A stretch of 64,000 bases of DNA from Acanthacorydalis orientalis. Taxonomy: Eukaryota > Arthropoda > Insecta > Megaloptera > Corydalidae. Position numbers and translations under genes: made by a program. The DNA is taken from positions 28,040,106-28,104,105 of the forward strand of contig CM068316.1 of NCBI GenBank assembly GCA_034766995.1. The letters run 5' to 3'. How positions within the stretch are numbered: the first letter of the stretch is position 1; each line of letters begins with the position of its first letter. This document shows positions 11,400-23,363 of this stretch, piece by piece. The notes under the pieces were generated by a model. That model was given only the letters and a program-made list of their open reading frames with translations. It was not told the origin of the DNA and ran no database searches.

Positions 11400-11768
11400 A
11401 TGGGCTGCCTTTTATTTATACGGAAAACATTTTTTTAGGGTCATAAATCTCATCTCTTAACATTTTTCGTTATGGTATAATAAAAGTGCATGACACTTTT
11501 CAATGTAATCAAAGGGCATTAACCTGTGTCGTCATAGAGTTTTTAATATTACTATAAGATATAGTATGTATAAAATACAATAGCATTATTATAATATATT
11601 CAGCATTACTATTAGAAGAAAAAAGTAAAGAGATGTGAAAAACTAGAAAAACATAAAGTAGAAAATCATTATTATATTTTTTATTTCTAAAATCACTAAT
11701 ATATAATCTATATCTTTATTTTATAGAAAAATGTAAACTCTATACTAATCATTTTTTTATTTCTGATA
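11398..11768. other. AT-rich DNA, nothing recognised
   Basis: No supportable feature before the TTAA of the piggyBac relic. Confidence 0.6.
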
Positions 11769-12076
11769 TTAACGTCTTGACATACGAATTAATTGAAATT
11801 CGATATGATCAAAAATACTATTTCTTTTTCAGCTGAACAATTGTGTAAGCTTAATAAAAGATTATTTATACATTGCTAAATATTATAATTCAATACTTAT
11901 AACTAAAATCAATAAAAAATAATTAAATAACAAATTAAAAATTCAATACTCTTGTAGAATATGAAACTTTTCGAAACATTCTGCTTAATATCGAGGTATT
12001 TGATGTTTTTTACATTGCTAAGTCGTTTCACTTCTTATATTATTTTTTGAGCATACGTGACATCTCTCTACAGGGG

Positions 12077-12181
12077 ATGTAAGAAACGTTTGCGATGCAT
12101 AGTTTTTGAAAATATTGGAATCTTTAATATTACTCTTTTTGATACCTATTTTAGATTTTTTGGCGGAAAACGTCTTACAAC
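12077..12181. repeat. Inverted copies of a TGTAAGACGTTTTCCGC-like motif
   Basis: A TGTAAGAAACGTTTGCG-like copy starts at about 12079. Its inverted counterpart GCGGAAAACGTCTTACA is at about 12163-12179, and a third copy in the first orientation is at about 13567-13583. They bracket the Helitron-like segment or belong to the host piggyBac element. Confidence 0.55.
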
Positions 12182-12346
12182 GCGGGTTTATTATGCGTGG
12201 AATCTATACGAAAGTCAATGTTACGATTTTGTGTATATTAAACAAATCTTAATAACTTTCAAACTATAACGCATATCCATATAAGCAATATACGATTTAA
12301 TAGAACAAAGATGTGAGAATGTTACTCAATGTTAATCTTAAGCGCG

Positions 12347-12354
12347 TGACGTCA
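12347..12354. promoter_or_regulatory. Perfect cAMP-response-element palindrome
   Basis: TGACGTCA within the longer palindrome GTGACGTCAC (12346-12355), upstream of the Helitron-like reading frame. It matches the CREB/ATF consensus exactly. Use as a promoter element is inference. Confidence 0.35.
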
Positions 12355-12589
12355 CAGGCCACCACGACATTGTCACAAAATTGTAGTGTAGTATTATAGT
12401 TTCGCCGCACGGAAAAATTAATGTAGCTCAAGAGTGCATGCGTGTAGGATGTTGTATGAAGTATCGCTTTGCAGACCTGGACAAGTGCTACAAAATAAAA
12501 TAATAACAGTGACAATAGTGAAAGCAATTGAAAAGATATATATTGATAAAATATTGAACCTGGATTAATTTTCTCTAAAATTTTAAAAA

Positions 12590-13450
12590 TGTCCAAATAT
12601 CTTCAAAACAAGAAGGTAAATAAGTATCGTAAATGATTACAAAGTGAAAGAAGACTAAATGAGGAATCCAAAAAGGCTCCTATAACAGCATCAGAACGAA
12701 TGCGGAGGATGAGGCAGCGTCGACAAGTTGAGGCGAACAAGTCACGCGAACGCTGCAACGCCTGTTGCAAATTCATAGGGAATAGATGTTGACAATGAGA
12801 TGGAACCGATGGAATGCGACGAAACAGAAGCGGATGTAACGTTTGAGAATAGATATTTAGCGTTTGAAACCCATTGGCGTCTTCCGACGGAGCACTTTGA
12901 AAAGACATTTTAATACAACAAGTTGGGTTCTGTTTGTGGAGTTTATGACCACATATGGTACCAAAATAATTTAAAATGGCCAAATGCAGCTATGTTGCAA
13001 TTCTTACAACAGTAATTTACAGATGAAGACGTTCAACAGTTCATGTTGTGCTCAAACTGCTTTACATTAGTAAAGCAAAGAAAGGTGCCAACGTTGAGTA
13101 AAATTAACGTTTTTGCGTATCCGCTGAAGACAACACACTTGCCACTCAACTATATCGAGATGTTTCATTTTCAACTAATGCTTTACTACACAGAGCATGT
13201 CAGAAAAATAGTTAGAGACTGTTCCTGCGATCCCAACATACCGCTTCTACTCACCGGGGACTTTATTTAATATTGATGCGTCGGACAATTGTCTGAAACA
13301 CTTTCTGAAAGTCAAGTTTAGATTGGTCTTGGCTACGGATCTAACTAACTTCACAACTTTAAAGAATACCACTATAGACTTAATGTTCTCTAGAGATATG
13401 TGTAGCATGTAAGTCTTACATATTGTACTATTCGTACCATTGTCCTGTCT
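12590..13450 (+). pseudogene. Helitron protein: N-terminal region fused to GDFN endonuclease-like tail
   Basis: Helitron RepHel proteins drive rolling-circle transposition. The plus strand opens with MSKYLQNKK and, after a stop, an Arg-rich stretch (SERMRRMRQRRQVEANKSRER). A block with VYDHIWYQNNLK follows, then the cysteine pair in MLCSNCFTLVKQRKVPTLSKIN and a P-L-LN-IE end (about 12930-13165), all typical of the N-terminal region. Instead of Rep and helicase domains the frame jumps to IPLLLTGDF (about 13234), a frameshift, then TTIDLMFSRD and a Y-YSYHCPV end. That is the endonuclease/exonuclease-like tail seen on many insect Helitrons. Several stops and the missing centre make it a broken deletion derivative. 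Confidence 0.65.
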
Positions 13451-13563
13451 GTAAAGTTTACAAATTAGTCAGCATTGTGAGAAATAAATAAAAAGACACA
13501 CAAGTTTGTTGTGCTCATTTCTTTCGTACCAACCCTACAGACACCACGTCCCGACAACATCGT

Positions 13564-13803
13564 TTAGGTAAGACGTTTTCTGCTAAAAACCTCAGTGGTA
13601 GTGACTCCGACACTACCTACCAATTTTTTTTTTACTTGCGACATTATGATACATAAAGAAAAATATGCTTTCATTTCATCACTTCTCACTGGAAACCACT
13701 CCTCGTTCTTTTTCGAGTTCCGGTCGTTTATCATTTGATTTGCGTATTTATTTGTTTCTGCGGTTATCATTTCAAAAATATCATCACTTATCACTTGTTT
13801 TTA
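13564..13803 (-). pseudogene. piggyBac transposase fragment, N-terminal part of DDE domain
   Basis: Minus-strand frame with DIFEMITAETNKYANQM and WFPVRSDEMKAYFSLCIIM. This is the start of the DDE_Tnp_1_7 (piggyBac) domain: the family pattern has T-TN-YA then W-PVT-EE-KAF-GL-I-MG. No catalytic Asp is contained. It lies within the TTAA-bounded relic 11769-15238 and supports that element's assignment. The frame is truncated after MSQVKKK. Confidence 0.75.
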
Positions 13804-13953
13804 AACACACAGAGGCGTAGAATTTGTTTCCAATCTTCGTAAAACTAAAGCATTTATGCTAGAAATTTGGTAAATGTTTTTTTATTTGGAATGTTTTTTT
13901 CCCTCTCAATTCCATTCGTCATTTACTGAATTAGATCATCACTGCTTGATATA

Positions 13954-14875
13954 CGAGGTCAGACAATTAAGTAATGCGACAAAATTCAAAAATCAAGTAT
14001 ATTTAAAAATTAAGGTACATCGCTGCGATCCCCTTCAAAGTAGTCCCCTCCCGCATCTATACACTTATTCCAGCGAGTTTTCTAGTTTTCATAACAATTC
14101 TGGAACACTTCTTGTGGGACCTCTCCGAGTACCCTTGTCACAGATTCTTGGATATCTTCAACGGAGTCAAAATGTCGACATTTGACGAATTTTTTCATAT
14201 GGGGGAATAGGAAAAAGTCGCAGGGTGATATGTCCGGTGAATAGGGCGGTTGTGGTAACGTTGCGATGCCTTTAGACGCCAAAAACTGAGAGACACTGAA
14301 CGCACTGTGACAGGGAGCATTGTCGTGATGCAGAACCCAAGTCTTCGCGATCTCTGGACGCACTCTGAGCACCCTTTTTCGTAATTTTTCGAGCACATTG
14401 CGGTAGAATACTTGATTTACGGTTTGTCCAGATGGTACGAACTCTTTGTGAACCACCCCTTTGCTGTCGAAGAAGCAAATCAACATGGTTTTCACTTTGG
14501 ACTTGCTCATTCTCGCCTTCTTTGGCCTTGGTGCTCCAGGGGACAGCCACTGTTGGCTTTGTTGTTTAGTTTCGGGGTCTTATTGAAAGAACCAACTTTC
14601 ATCACCAGTAATAACTCGATCGAGAAGAGTAGGATCACTTTCAACCTGCTCGAGACAATCTTGAGCGATGTTCATTCGGTGGGCTTTCGTGACATGCACT
14701 ACTCGCGCGTTGTTACAAAACACTAAACAGCTGGCGAAGAAATGATCGTACGAGGGTGGTCAAGGTCTCAATCGAGAGAATAGAGATCTGCTATTACGGT
14801 GGCGGAGTTACAGGTTCACAGTGTTACCATAGGCCGAGAAAAAAATCGGTCGCATTACTTAATTGTCTGACCTCG
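13954..14875 (-). mobile_element. 922-bp mariner deletion derivative, copy A
   Basis: Perfect inverted ends of about 27 bp starting CGAGGTCAGACAATTAAG, flanked by TA (13952-13953 and 14876-14877). A second copy of identical length is at 26972-27893. The element inserted into the piggyBac relic, so it is younger than that element. Confidence 0.93.
14082..14690 (-). pseudogene. Mariner transposase lacking N terminus, copy A (DD34D)
   Basis: The minus strand encodes only the catalytic part: ITGDESWFFQ (first Asp), a stop codon directly after FFQ, then the DPETK and MSKSKVKTMLICFFDSKG blocks. These are followed by LHHDNAPCH (second Asp) and PYSPDISPCDFFLF (third Asp, spacing 34). A premature stop after NCYEN removes the last residues present in copy B. 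The DNA-binding helix-turn-helix half is absent, as in copy B. The gene is inactive, but the ends may still be substrates for a related transposase. Confidence 0.88.
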
Positions 14876-15414
14876 TAGATATAGGTCTTGCAAGTTTATA
14901 AACATTACGTTGGATAAGGCTACCTTCACTTGAACTTAAATATTTCCGTATAATCAGTCGTACAAATTCGTTGAATGTAATTGTTGTCGCTGTTTTCACT
15001 CGAATAGCCCATTTGGATTTAACTATCACTTTCGTACAAATTCAAAACAAACATATACCAGGGTTCGTTTCTGTGGTTCACACTTTCACACTGAATATAT
15101 GTAATTATTTCTTTCTAAAATTTGCTTTGTAACTGCACTAAAGAGAATTAAACCTAGGTGTGTCTCAGAAACATTAATGTTTACTAAGGCATAAGACACA
15201 TGATGTATCAGAGACGTCAATGTATTTCAAGAGGTTAATCATATTTTGAATAGCTTTTTGTGTTCCTGTATTCGACCCAAAACAAATGATTTTATTTTTC
15301 ATTTTGGGTGATTTAATTATTAAAGCTCTATATCACTTTGAATGTACTTTCGAAAACACCATTTTACTACTTTTATTCCAACAAAGATTTCCTGATTTGT
15401 ATATTTCTTTCTCT

Positions 15415-15415
<1 letters not shown>

Positions 15416-15482
<67 letters not shown>

Positions 15483-15486
15483 AGAG

Positions 15487-15525
<39 letters not shown>

Positions 15526-15542
15526 TAAATATATATATATAA
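15416..15542. repeat. (TA)n microsatellite, two blocks
   Basis: About 65 and 35 bases of TA separated by GGAGAGCA. The left block is preceded by CTCTCCA, so the interruptions are mutually inverted. Confidence 0.97.
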
Positions 15543-16176
15543 ATTCACTCATTACTCGTTATATCCATGACAGGTAAATCTGTCAAAATATTATTTTTTT
15601 CTAGGTAAATCCTAAAAACTAGTCAGTAATTTATGTTGGAAAATAATACATTTATTAAATAATAATTTTGAAACAAGACATCTTGATACATTTAAGTTTA
15701 TTTCATATAAAGTTTTAATTAAAACAAAAATAATGTAAGTAAACATATAATTTTTTATATTTTGAAATGCGTATGACAGTCGTCTTCTTTCTCTTACAAA
15801 AATAGAGCTTTGATTTGTATTACGAAAAGAATGAAGTTTTTTTAAAAGACGAAATCGCTGCGATTTATCCATGAAATATGGTCTCTTTATAAAAATGAAT
15901 ATTTGTTTAGAAATCAGAACGAAATTCATGGTTATTTTTTGGTTATAGCTGTGAATGATTATCATCTATGCTCAATTTAACAAAGGTAGATGTATATAGT
16001 AGCCTAGTTGTTTCGATATTATTTTACTATTTTTTTTTTGCTATAAAGAAATTTATAGTATTATTATTGTTTATAAATATATAAGATAATATTTTAACAT
16101 TTTCACTCAAAATTCTATATAGTTAAGATCATTAGTAATATTGATTTACAAATGGATAAAATTGTCTCTTTCATAA

Positions 16177-16177
<1 letters not shown>
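15543..16177. other. AT-rich DNA, no supportable gene
   Basis: A 117-codon minus-strand open frame exists at 15612-15965, but it has no recognisable motif and an A+T-driven amino-acid content. Confidence 0.5.
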
Positions 16178-16380
<203 letters not shown>

Positions 16381-16718
16381 TGTGTATGGCTAAACACATC
16401 TATATTCGTATTTCTTTCACAATTCTTTAACAAAAAGGTACTATTGTATGTGAACAATTTAACAGAAAGTAACTGCTTTAGGCTGACTATTTGGCTGACG
16501 TTTTAAAAGCCGACCCGTATTATAAATGGAGAAAAACACTGAAGATTCCAGATATAACAGGAAACTAATGAAAACATCAATATAGTGCTTTAGTAGGGTT
16601 TTTAAGCCGAAACGCGATGCCTTTTTCTTGTGCTCATCATAGTATTTTAAAAGCATTTTAAAAGAAAATAAAGATTGGGTTTTACATTCAATACGGAGTT
16701 TATTTTCTACCATTTTCA

Positions 16719-16721
<3 letters not shown>

Positions 16722-16778
<57 letters not shown>

Positions 16779-16784
16779 ATGTAA
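16722..16784. repeat. (TA)n(TG)n microsatellite
   Basis: TA repeats followed by TG repeats. Confidence 0.97.
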
Positions 16785-18945
16785 CGCTTTTATTGACCTG
16801 GAAAATAAATGCGAGTAGAATAAAATTAAATACAATTTTCGTTTTCAAAAGATGTTAGTTTTCAGTATTAAATCGTATTTAGAACATTAATTAGTGTTAC
16901 TAAATAAATGATATATATATATATATATATATATAATTTAAAAAGAACATTTAATTAAATTCAAATACAATTTTGTATACAGGAGATTCTTAATGTATTT
17001 TTAAAATCCTTATTCAATTAATGAGAAGTCAGAGAAGAGAAATGTTAGTAGAAAAATTAAATAATTTATCTCGTAACGCATTTGTCCAACTATAGTACAG
17101 CATAAATTGCTAATTTTTTCTTTGTAAGATATGTAACTATTTTTGCTACTGTAAAAAATGTAAAATAATTAAAGAATGTTCAAATAAAAAGTAATTATAT
17201 TACTTTTGTTTTAGTTTCTTACAGAAACTGTACTTAAATGAATTATTCTTGAATTATTTTTTTTTATATTTATTAAGAAAATTTGTAAGTATTTAAATTA
17301 ATATAAATATTTTTTCAAATAAGAATTCGAAAATACATCAATCATTGTTTACATCTTTCCTAATATTTAAGTCTAGGGCTATTAACAAATGCGGTTTAAA
17401 ATTTTACGTTGTTGTGTACATTGAATGAAAAATTAGTTTCTTATGTAATTTTAATACAGATAATTTGCATAAACGTTTAACTTTATTCTTACTGAAATTA
17501 ACGTTATTATTTCAAATATCACTATATTTGAATTATCATTATATTTCTGAAGTTATCCATACAAGTACTACATACAAGCATGTTATTTAAGGGATGTTTT
17601 ATTGTACGTGAGATAATAACACAATATTATATATATATATATATATATATATCAACAAAAATGGCTAATTTTGAAACTTTATAGGTTTTAAAAAGAAAAT
17701 AGTATCAATGTACAAATAAAAAAGTAATGATAATGGTAAAAATATTTTACATTTGCTGAATATTTTATAAAAATTAAAAGTATTTTTTTTGATGTATATT
17801 AGTCTTTTTCTGTACAATATAATTAATTTCTGAACAATAAATTATTCATAGTCAGTCATTTAATTTGTTATTTTATTTACTAACAATTTTTCAAATTGAA
17901 TTAATTCAAAAAGTTATCTATTTGTCGACGACTGCATCATTCACATGAATTTATACCTGAGGTAGATACACACCACTACAAATTAAAATAATAATTTCAA
18001 AAATGAATTATATTTTACACCAATAATCACACAAAAAAATTCTGATCAAAAATTATTTAATAAATTAATAATAATGAAGGATTGTAATTCCAGAAGAAAA
18101 TGGTTATTTTATACTAGCGAGATTGTTATTTCAGTACAAGTAACAACATGAGTAGAAACATAAGAAATCTATAATATATTGTATAATTAAATAGCGAGAT
18201 ATCGAAAAACTCATTAAAAATGAGTGCGCTTCGTTTTCAGTAGACATTTTAGGCTGGATAATGATTGAAGAACTCGAAAGAGACTATATAGGAGAAAGAA
18301 TAAAATTTTATAATGAAAATAATTAACTATTGTAATTTGAAACAAAGAAAAGTATTTTTTTTTTGACACAATGAGACTGAAATTTCTATACTCCATTAGA
18401 AAAAAGATGCGAAAGTTTGCACAAATTAAAAAGATACATATATACGCTCCATTTCAAATAGATATTTAAGTTTGGACAGATCAAATCAAGTAATTAAAGA
18501 ATTCTGGTAGATATTTTGAACAGAGATACAAAATTAACTTTTTAATCGCTTTAATTCATTTGTGAGGAGATCGGAATGATTTGAATTTAATGAAAGATTG
18601 ATATATATCTTTCTTTACTGAAAAGAAAATTATATTTTTAAAATTAAATTATAAAATAGTAAAAAATGTCGATTTGTTATTCTAAGCAAGTGTATTCACA
18701 ATTATTATACTTGTATAAATATAAAAAATAATTCAAATTATAAATATGTACTCGTATATGTATTCTCGATTTTACAAATCAGTTCACACATATATTTAAG
18801 TAAAAAAAATAACAAAAATTAAACTAAATGTTTGTATCTCTTTAATTTTATACTCTCTTTAAAGTTTGACAATTATCCTCTAATTAATGGATCGAACCAT
18901 CTCGATCTCTCTATATTTAAATTTGAATCGTTTATTAGAAAATTA

Positions 18946-18949
<4 letters not shown>
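16785..18949. other. AT-rich DNA, nothing recognised
   Basis: About 2.2 kb with short TA runs (about 16910-16935 and 17626-17652) but no gene or element end I can support. Confidence 0.6.
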
Positions 18950-18978
<29 letters not shown>

Positions 18979-19167
18979 TAGGTTGGTGCAAAAATAATTG
19001 CGGATTTTATCATTTTAAGTTTGGAAACAATTTTTCTAGTTACTGTTATTTTTTGTTATAGTTATGTGATACATCATTGTAAACAATGAAATTAACATTA
19101 CTGATTTCAGCTTATGTCCATTATGTTCATTCTTAAGTATTATTCGATATAATCTCTTAAATTAATC

Positions 19168-19719
19168 ATGGAGAAAACCAAATTCGCGTGATTTTGTTGT
19201 ATGAGTTTAAATTCTGACGTAAAGTAACAGAAAATGCTCGAAATATCAACTTTATTTTTGTCGAAAAGTTAATTAGTGAACGTACAGCTCAACACTTGTT
19301 CCAAAAATTTCATAACGGAAACGAAAGTCTTGATGATGAGGAAGGTCGTGGAGGTTCTTCAGCTATAGACAATAATGATTTAAGAATCCTTATTGAAGCG
19401 GATCCACGTAAAACAACTCGAGAGATAGCAGAAGAACTCAATGTTGATTATTCAACAGTTGCTCGACATTTGAGCTTAATTATAAAAACAAAAAAGCTGT
19501 ATAAATGAGTGTCGTATGAATTAAACGAACATCAAGTCATTCAGAGATACTAAGTGTGCTCTGTGCTTCTTTTGCGTAACCAAAATGATCCATTTTTTGA
19601 CTGTAGTGCCACTTGTGATGAAAAATGGATTCTTTGCAACAATCGGAAACGTTTATTACAGTGACTATACCGAGCAGAAGCACCAAAACAGTTTCCTAAA
19701 CCGAAAGTTCATGAAAAAA

Positions 19720-19763
<44 letters not shown>

Positions 19764-20256
19764 TATATGAGATATATAAGATATAAAAATATTATAGTCA
19801 CTGTTTGTGGTCGGAAAGTGGCATTATTTACTACAACTTCTTAAATCCTGATAAACCAATAACAACAGAAAAAAATTGCCAGGAAATTGAAAAAACGGAT
19901 GAGAAGTTGTATCGTTTACGGCCAGCATAGTCAATCAAAGAGGACCAATTCTCCGTTATGACAACGCCCGACCACACGTCTTACAAATGACTTTAAAAAA
20001 ATTAAATAAACTGGGCTGTGAAACCTTACCACACCCACCTTATTCTCCGGACCTCTCTCCAACAGATTATCATTTTTTTTAAATATTTTAGTAATTTCCT
20101 ACGAGAGAAGATTTTCAAGATCAATTTTCATTATCTCTAAGCATTATCGATGAATTTGTTAATTCCAAGACTTCAGAATTCTATCTTGTAGGGATAAACA
20201 ATCTTTCTTCCCGTTAAGAGAAATGTATGCAGGAAAATTGTCTTTATTTTGATTAA
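19168..20256 (+). pseudogene. Cecropia-type mariner transposase relic
   Basis: From an ATG at 19168 the frame decays early, then is clean over 19296-19508: FQKFHNGNESLDDEEGRG, then DPRKTTREIAEELNVDYST, the second DNA-binding helix-turn-helix. Next come VSYELNEHQ, CDEKWIL (first Asp), APKQFPKPKVH and an inserted TA array (19722-19790). Then a disrupted WW-AL-HY block, RYDNARPHV (second Asp) and PPYSPDLSPTDYHFF (third Asp). The C terminus reads KCMQENCLYFD and stops at 20254-20256. The layout equals the transposase half of SETMAR. Frameshifts and the array rule out function. Confidence 0.9.
19722..19790. repeat. (TA)n array inside mariner coding sequence
   Basis: About 38 bases of TA followed by gagatatat units, located where the transposase should encode the residues before its VTVWW motif. 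Confidence 0.95.
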
Positions 20257-20335
20257 TGAATGTAACTTTTAACTGATGTATGCATCTTTAAACTCGATAC
20301 GTAAAAACCTAAATTGTTTTTACACCAACCTAATA

Positions 20336-21027
20336 CTACAAAGGTTATATTCATAAAATAACGACAGATTAGGGCAATCGTATATAAAAGCTTAATGAAC
20401 CTCTTAAAGTAATTATGTAATTAAATGTAATTCTCTTTAGAAAAAACGTTTTGAATGAATTTGCGATTCATAAAATAATAGAAGTTTTCATAATTGTTTT
20501 TAATTTAAATTGATTCTATAATTAAACTATATTCTTCTTTTTATAAATTACACTGCAAAAGCTTTTTACTGTACCGAATGAAAGCTTTTCATTTGCGCAA
20601 GGAAATTGAATTAAGATTCAGGGTGTATTAATTAAGGAAGATTATTTTAGAGTGTTTATGATAGTTCATTTATAGATCAAAGTGAATATGAAAATAAAAT
20701 TACTGTGCAAGTAATTTATTGCTCTATATTTATTTTTAGTATTAATAATTTCTTCATATAAACATAAACGCAAACTCTCTCTTTCTCGTACAAATTCGCT
20801 GTTATATATAATACATAAACACACATACACATACAAACATACAGACATTAAGCTGTCCGACTATGTAAAACAAAGTACTTATAAAATAAACGATTTTGTG
20901 CCGTCAGTATGTTTGTTATTCTTTTTGAAACAATTTGATAGAAAATAGACTCTTTGCATATTAAACGGAGTAATATATTGTTTTTATATTGGGCTTTTGA
21001 AAATTACATGTAAGATTCAATAAGTTC
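20336..21027. other. AT-rich DNA, nothing recognised
   Basis: No supportable gene or element ends. Confidence 0.6.
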
Positions 21028-21166
21028 CTTATACGGTTCAGTGTGATCCGTATAAGTTTCACTATCATCCATACGAGTATATGTTCGTTAAGCCTATAAA
21101 ATGCGACCTTCTTTACTGTATAAGAATCACATAGAGTTCACTTTATATGCCTTATAAGATTAATAT

Positions 21167-21212
<46 letters not shown>

Positions 21213-21292
21213 GTATCCATATAAGAATAACTGATCCTTATATGGATTGTATAAGGAATATCTAAGATCTTATATGGAATATATAAGGTTGG
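21028..21292. repeat. Cluster of short CCTTATA(C/T)GG-like inverted motifs
   Basis: At least seven variants of TCCTTATAYGG / CCRTATAAGG occur in both orientations, around a TA array at 21169-21210. One, CCTTATATGG at 21236-21245, is a perfect CArG-box consensus. The origin is unknown; it may be a decayed foldback element. Confidence 0.5.
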
Positions 21293-22813
21293 GCAATACT
21301 TGGGTACAAGTGAGAAAAATTATTAATAATTAAAGAACTATTATATTGTTTATTAAAAAATATGTTTATTGTACATTTTTAAGGAAACATCATATTTTAT
21401 ATGCATTCAGTTCGAATTTCATGTGTTTATGATATTATCTTGAATTCCACCAAAAATTTTGTTTGTATTTTTTAAAATTATGAAATGTATGTTTTGGAGA
21501 TATGAAATAGATCATTATTTCTCTAATAAACTTAGTTTATTTTTATATAATTAGATAATAAAATATTGTTATTTTTTAAAATATTAAAAATCTGTTTGAA
21601 ATAAATATATTAATGTTTCCTTCGAACGTTTCTTTTCAGTATTGTGGTTTTAAAAGGGTGTTTAGTGCATTTTCCTTGGAATATAATATATATTTGCTAT
21701 AATAATATGAAATAAATGGCTAATTTAAATATAATAAAATAAGATTTCGCAGTAATTTTAAAATAATTGTCTTATGTATATATATAATTCAATTCGACTT
21801 TTTCAATATTTGCATATATTATTTTTCTTCAAATATTTATCAGCGTGAATCAGCATTTCATATTTTTTAGTATTAACGTACATCTTTCATTCAATAAGGA
21901 TTTTTCATTAGTAGCATTTTTTTTAAAAAAGAATTCGTTTTAATTTGAATTGTTTACTCATATTAAGCGCAGTAGATTTGTAAATAATTCTTAAATGCAA
22001 CTGAATATATTTTATGTCTGTTCGAAATTGTAGTTTGTGTTTCTATTATCCCATAAGAGTATATTTTTTTCTAAAAAATTAAGCGGTATAATACAAAATA
22101 AAGAGTTTATTTAAAACTTTTGAAATTTTTATTATAATATTGTGTTAGTGTGTAGAATCCTAATAGTATTAGGAAAATTTATAAAAATCAAAATAGTAAA
22201 GAAGTGCATAGAATATCTGATAGATTTGTTTTCAATAAATATTATAAACTTGTTAAAATAACTAAGATGGATTAGTTTTTTTAAAAAAGAAAGCTTGTTA
22301 TATTGATTTGTATTATAAAAATATTTAGTGGATATCCAACATAAAAGGAATTTCTTCAAGATTAGTTTCCCATTATTTTTAAGTGAAAACAATCACAAAT
22401 ATAAAATTAAGGTAAAATTTTATAAAAGTATGTGAGTAATTATTTAATAAAAATGTAATAATCTGGTATGATTTGTAATCTTGTCTTATAGAATTTTATT
22501 TTTTTATATTTGCTTTCTGCAAGCTATTAATGAAGGAATTATACGACATATGATTTAAATTTGTTTTCATAAAATATTCTATCTCCAGATTGATTTATCC
22601 CGAGCAGCTATAGTATTTTAGTTATTGAAATAAAATAATAATAGCGTTTTCATAATTGAAAACAATTTATGTATCTTTCTAATGAATTATACATTTAATA
22701 AATTTTAAATAGTTTCTACATAAAATTAATAACGTATTTTTACAATTGATTTCTACTTTTGTAAACTTCAGGTAGATTTTGAACTCAAAACTCTTATTGA
22801 AATCTATTTGACA
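21293..22813. other. AT-rich DNA, nothing recognised
   Basis: About 1.5 kb without supportable coding or element ends. Confidence 0.6.
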
Positions 22814-22939
22814 ACAAAAAGACGAACGTTGATGTAAACAATTGTAACGACTTGTTTATATTGGTAGAATTAAAATTGAAATGGAAAATAAACAATTTTG
22901 TAAAAATTTATTTGTTGTTATTTTTTTATTAAAAAAATG
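22814..22939. repeat. Direct repeat, copy 1 (about 126 bp)
   Basis: Nearly identical to 23364-23490. Both begin ACAAAAAGACGAA and contain GATGTAAACAATTGTAAC. The 424 bases between them are unique. Confidence 0.9.
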
Positions 22940-23363
22940 AACAAATGAACGTATATGTGGCCTTTGGGATTTAAACATAACAATCATGAAGACAATACAA
23001 TAACCAATAAAGCTATATATTTTCATATGTCTATTAAATTTGTTTTATTTTAAATTTGATTACATCAAAGACCAAATAAAACAATAGATCGAAATTTGAG
23101 TTTTATAACATAAATTCTCGAATTGAAAACTTGCAGCTTTAAAGAAAAGTAAATGACTTAAATATAAAAATAAGTATATAATATAAAACTTTTGTATACA
23201 TTTAAAAACTATATATAGCGTTCAAATAAGTATACTTTGTAACGTTATCCAAGTGTGAACAAGTATTAAAACATCTACGGAAGCATTAAAGGGATTTGAA
23301 GTGAAAGGATATTGCAATGAAAGGCCGACAAAAAATTGAACAAGCTTTTAGTTGTTTACGGAA

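Larger units (their letters stand above)
12090..13560 (+). mobile_element. Helitron-derived segment, internally deleted
   Basis: Plus-strand DNA of higher G+C carrying Helitron N-terminal and C-terminal protein pieces but no Rep catalytic or helicase region. Exact ends could not be fixed: no certain 5' TC or 3' hairpin-CTRR pair was identified. The limits given are set by the surrounding piggyBac sequence. Confidence 0.5.
11769..15238 (-). mobile_element. piggyBac relic with nested insertions, about 3.47 kb
   Basis: The left end is TTAA-CGTCTTGACATA. The right end, reverse-complemented, is TTAA-CCTCTTGAAATA. Sequence 11769 to about 12085 aligns with 58051 to about 58370. Sequence about 14990 to 15238 aligns with about 58405 to 58675, the two halves of the short MITE there. 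Between them lie a Helitron-derived segment, a minus-strand piggyBac transposase fragment and a complete 922-bp mariner. The parsimonious reading is a once longer piggyBac element, later invaded. It is dead: only a small piece of transposase remains. Confidence 0.8.
18978..20333 (+). mobile_element. Cecropia-type mariner, about 1356 bp
   Basis: Ends start TTAGGTTGGTG(C/T)AAAAA, the signature of cecropia-subfamily mariners (as in Hsmar1). TA flanks both ends (18976-18977 and 20334-20335). The left TA is the last unit of a short TA array. The transposase on the plus strand carries an internal TA array. Confidence 0.92.

Noticed and set aside
12065..12085. TCTCTACAGGGG as a Helitron 5' end
   Set aside because: The stretch aligns with the piggyBac MITE at about 58350, so it belongs to the host element and does not mark the Helitron start.
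12603..12983. 126-codon minus-strand frame
   Set aside because: Antisense to the Helitron N-terminal region, which shows recognisable protein motifs on the plus strand.
14412..14726. Plus-strand 104-codon frame (and its twin at 27430)
   Set aside because: Antisense shadow of the mariner transposase.
15612..15965. 117-codon minus-strand open frame
   Set aside because: No motif, biased Phe/Ile/Lys/Asn content, no promoter or splice context; chance open frames of this size are plausible in such DNA.
16459..16848. 129-codon minus-strand frame
   Set aside because: Largely a TA-array translation joined to flanking DNA; no motif.
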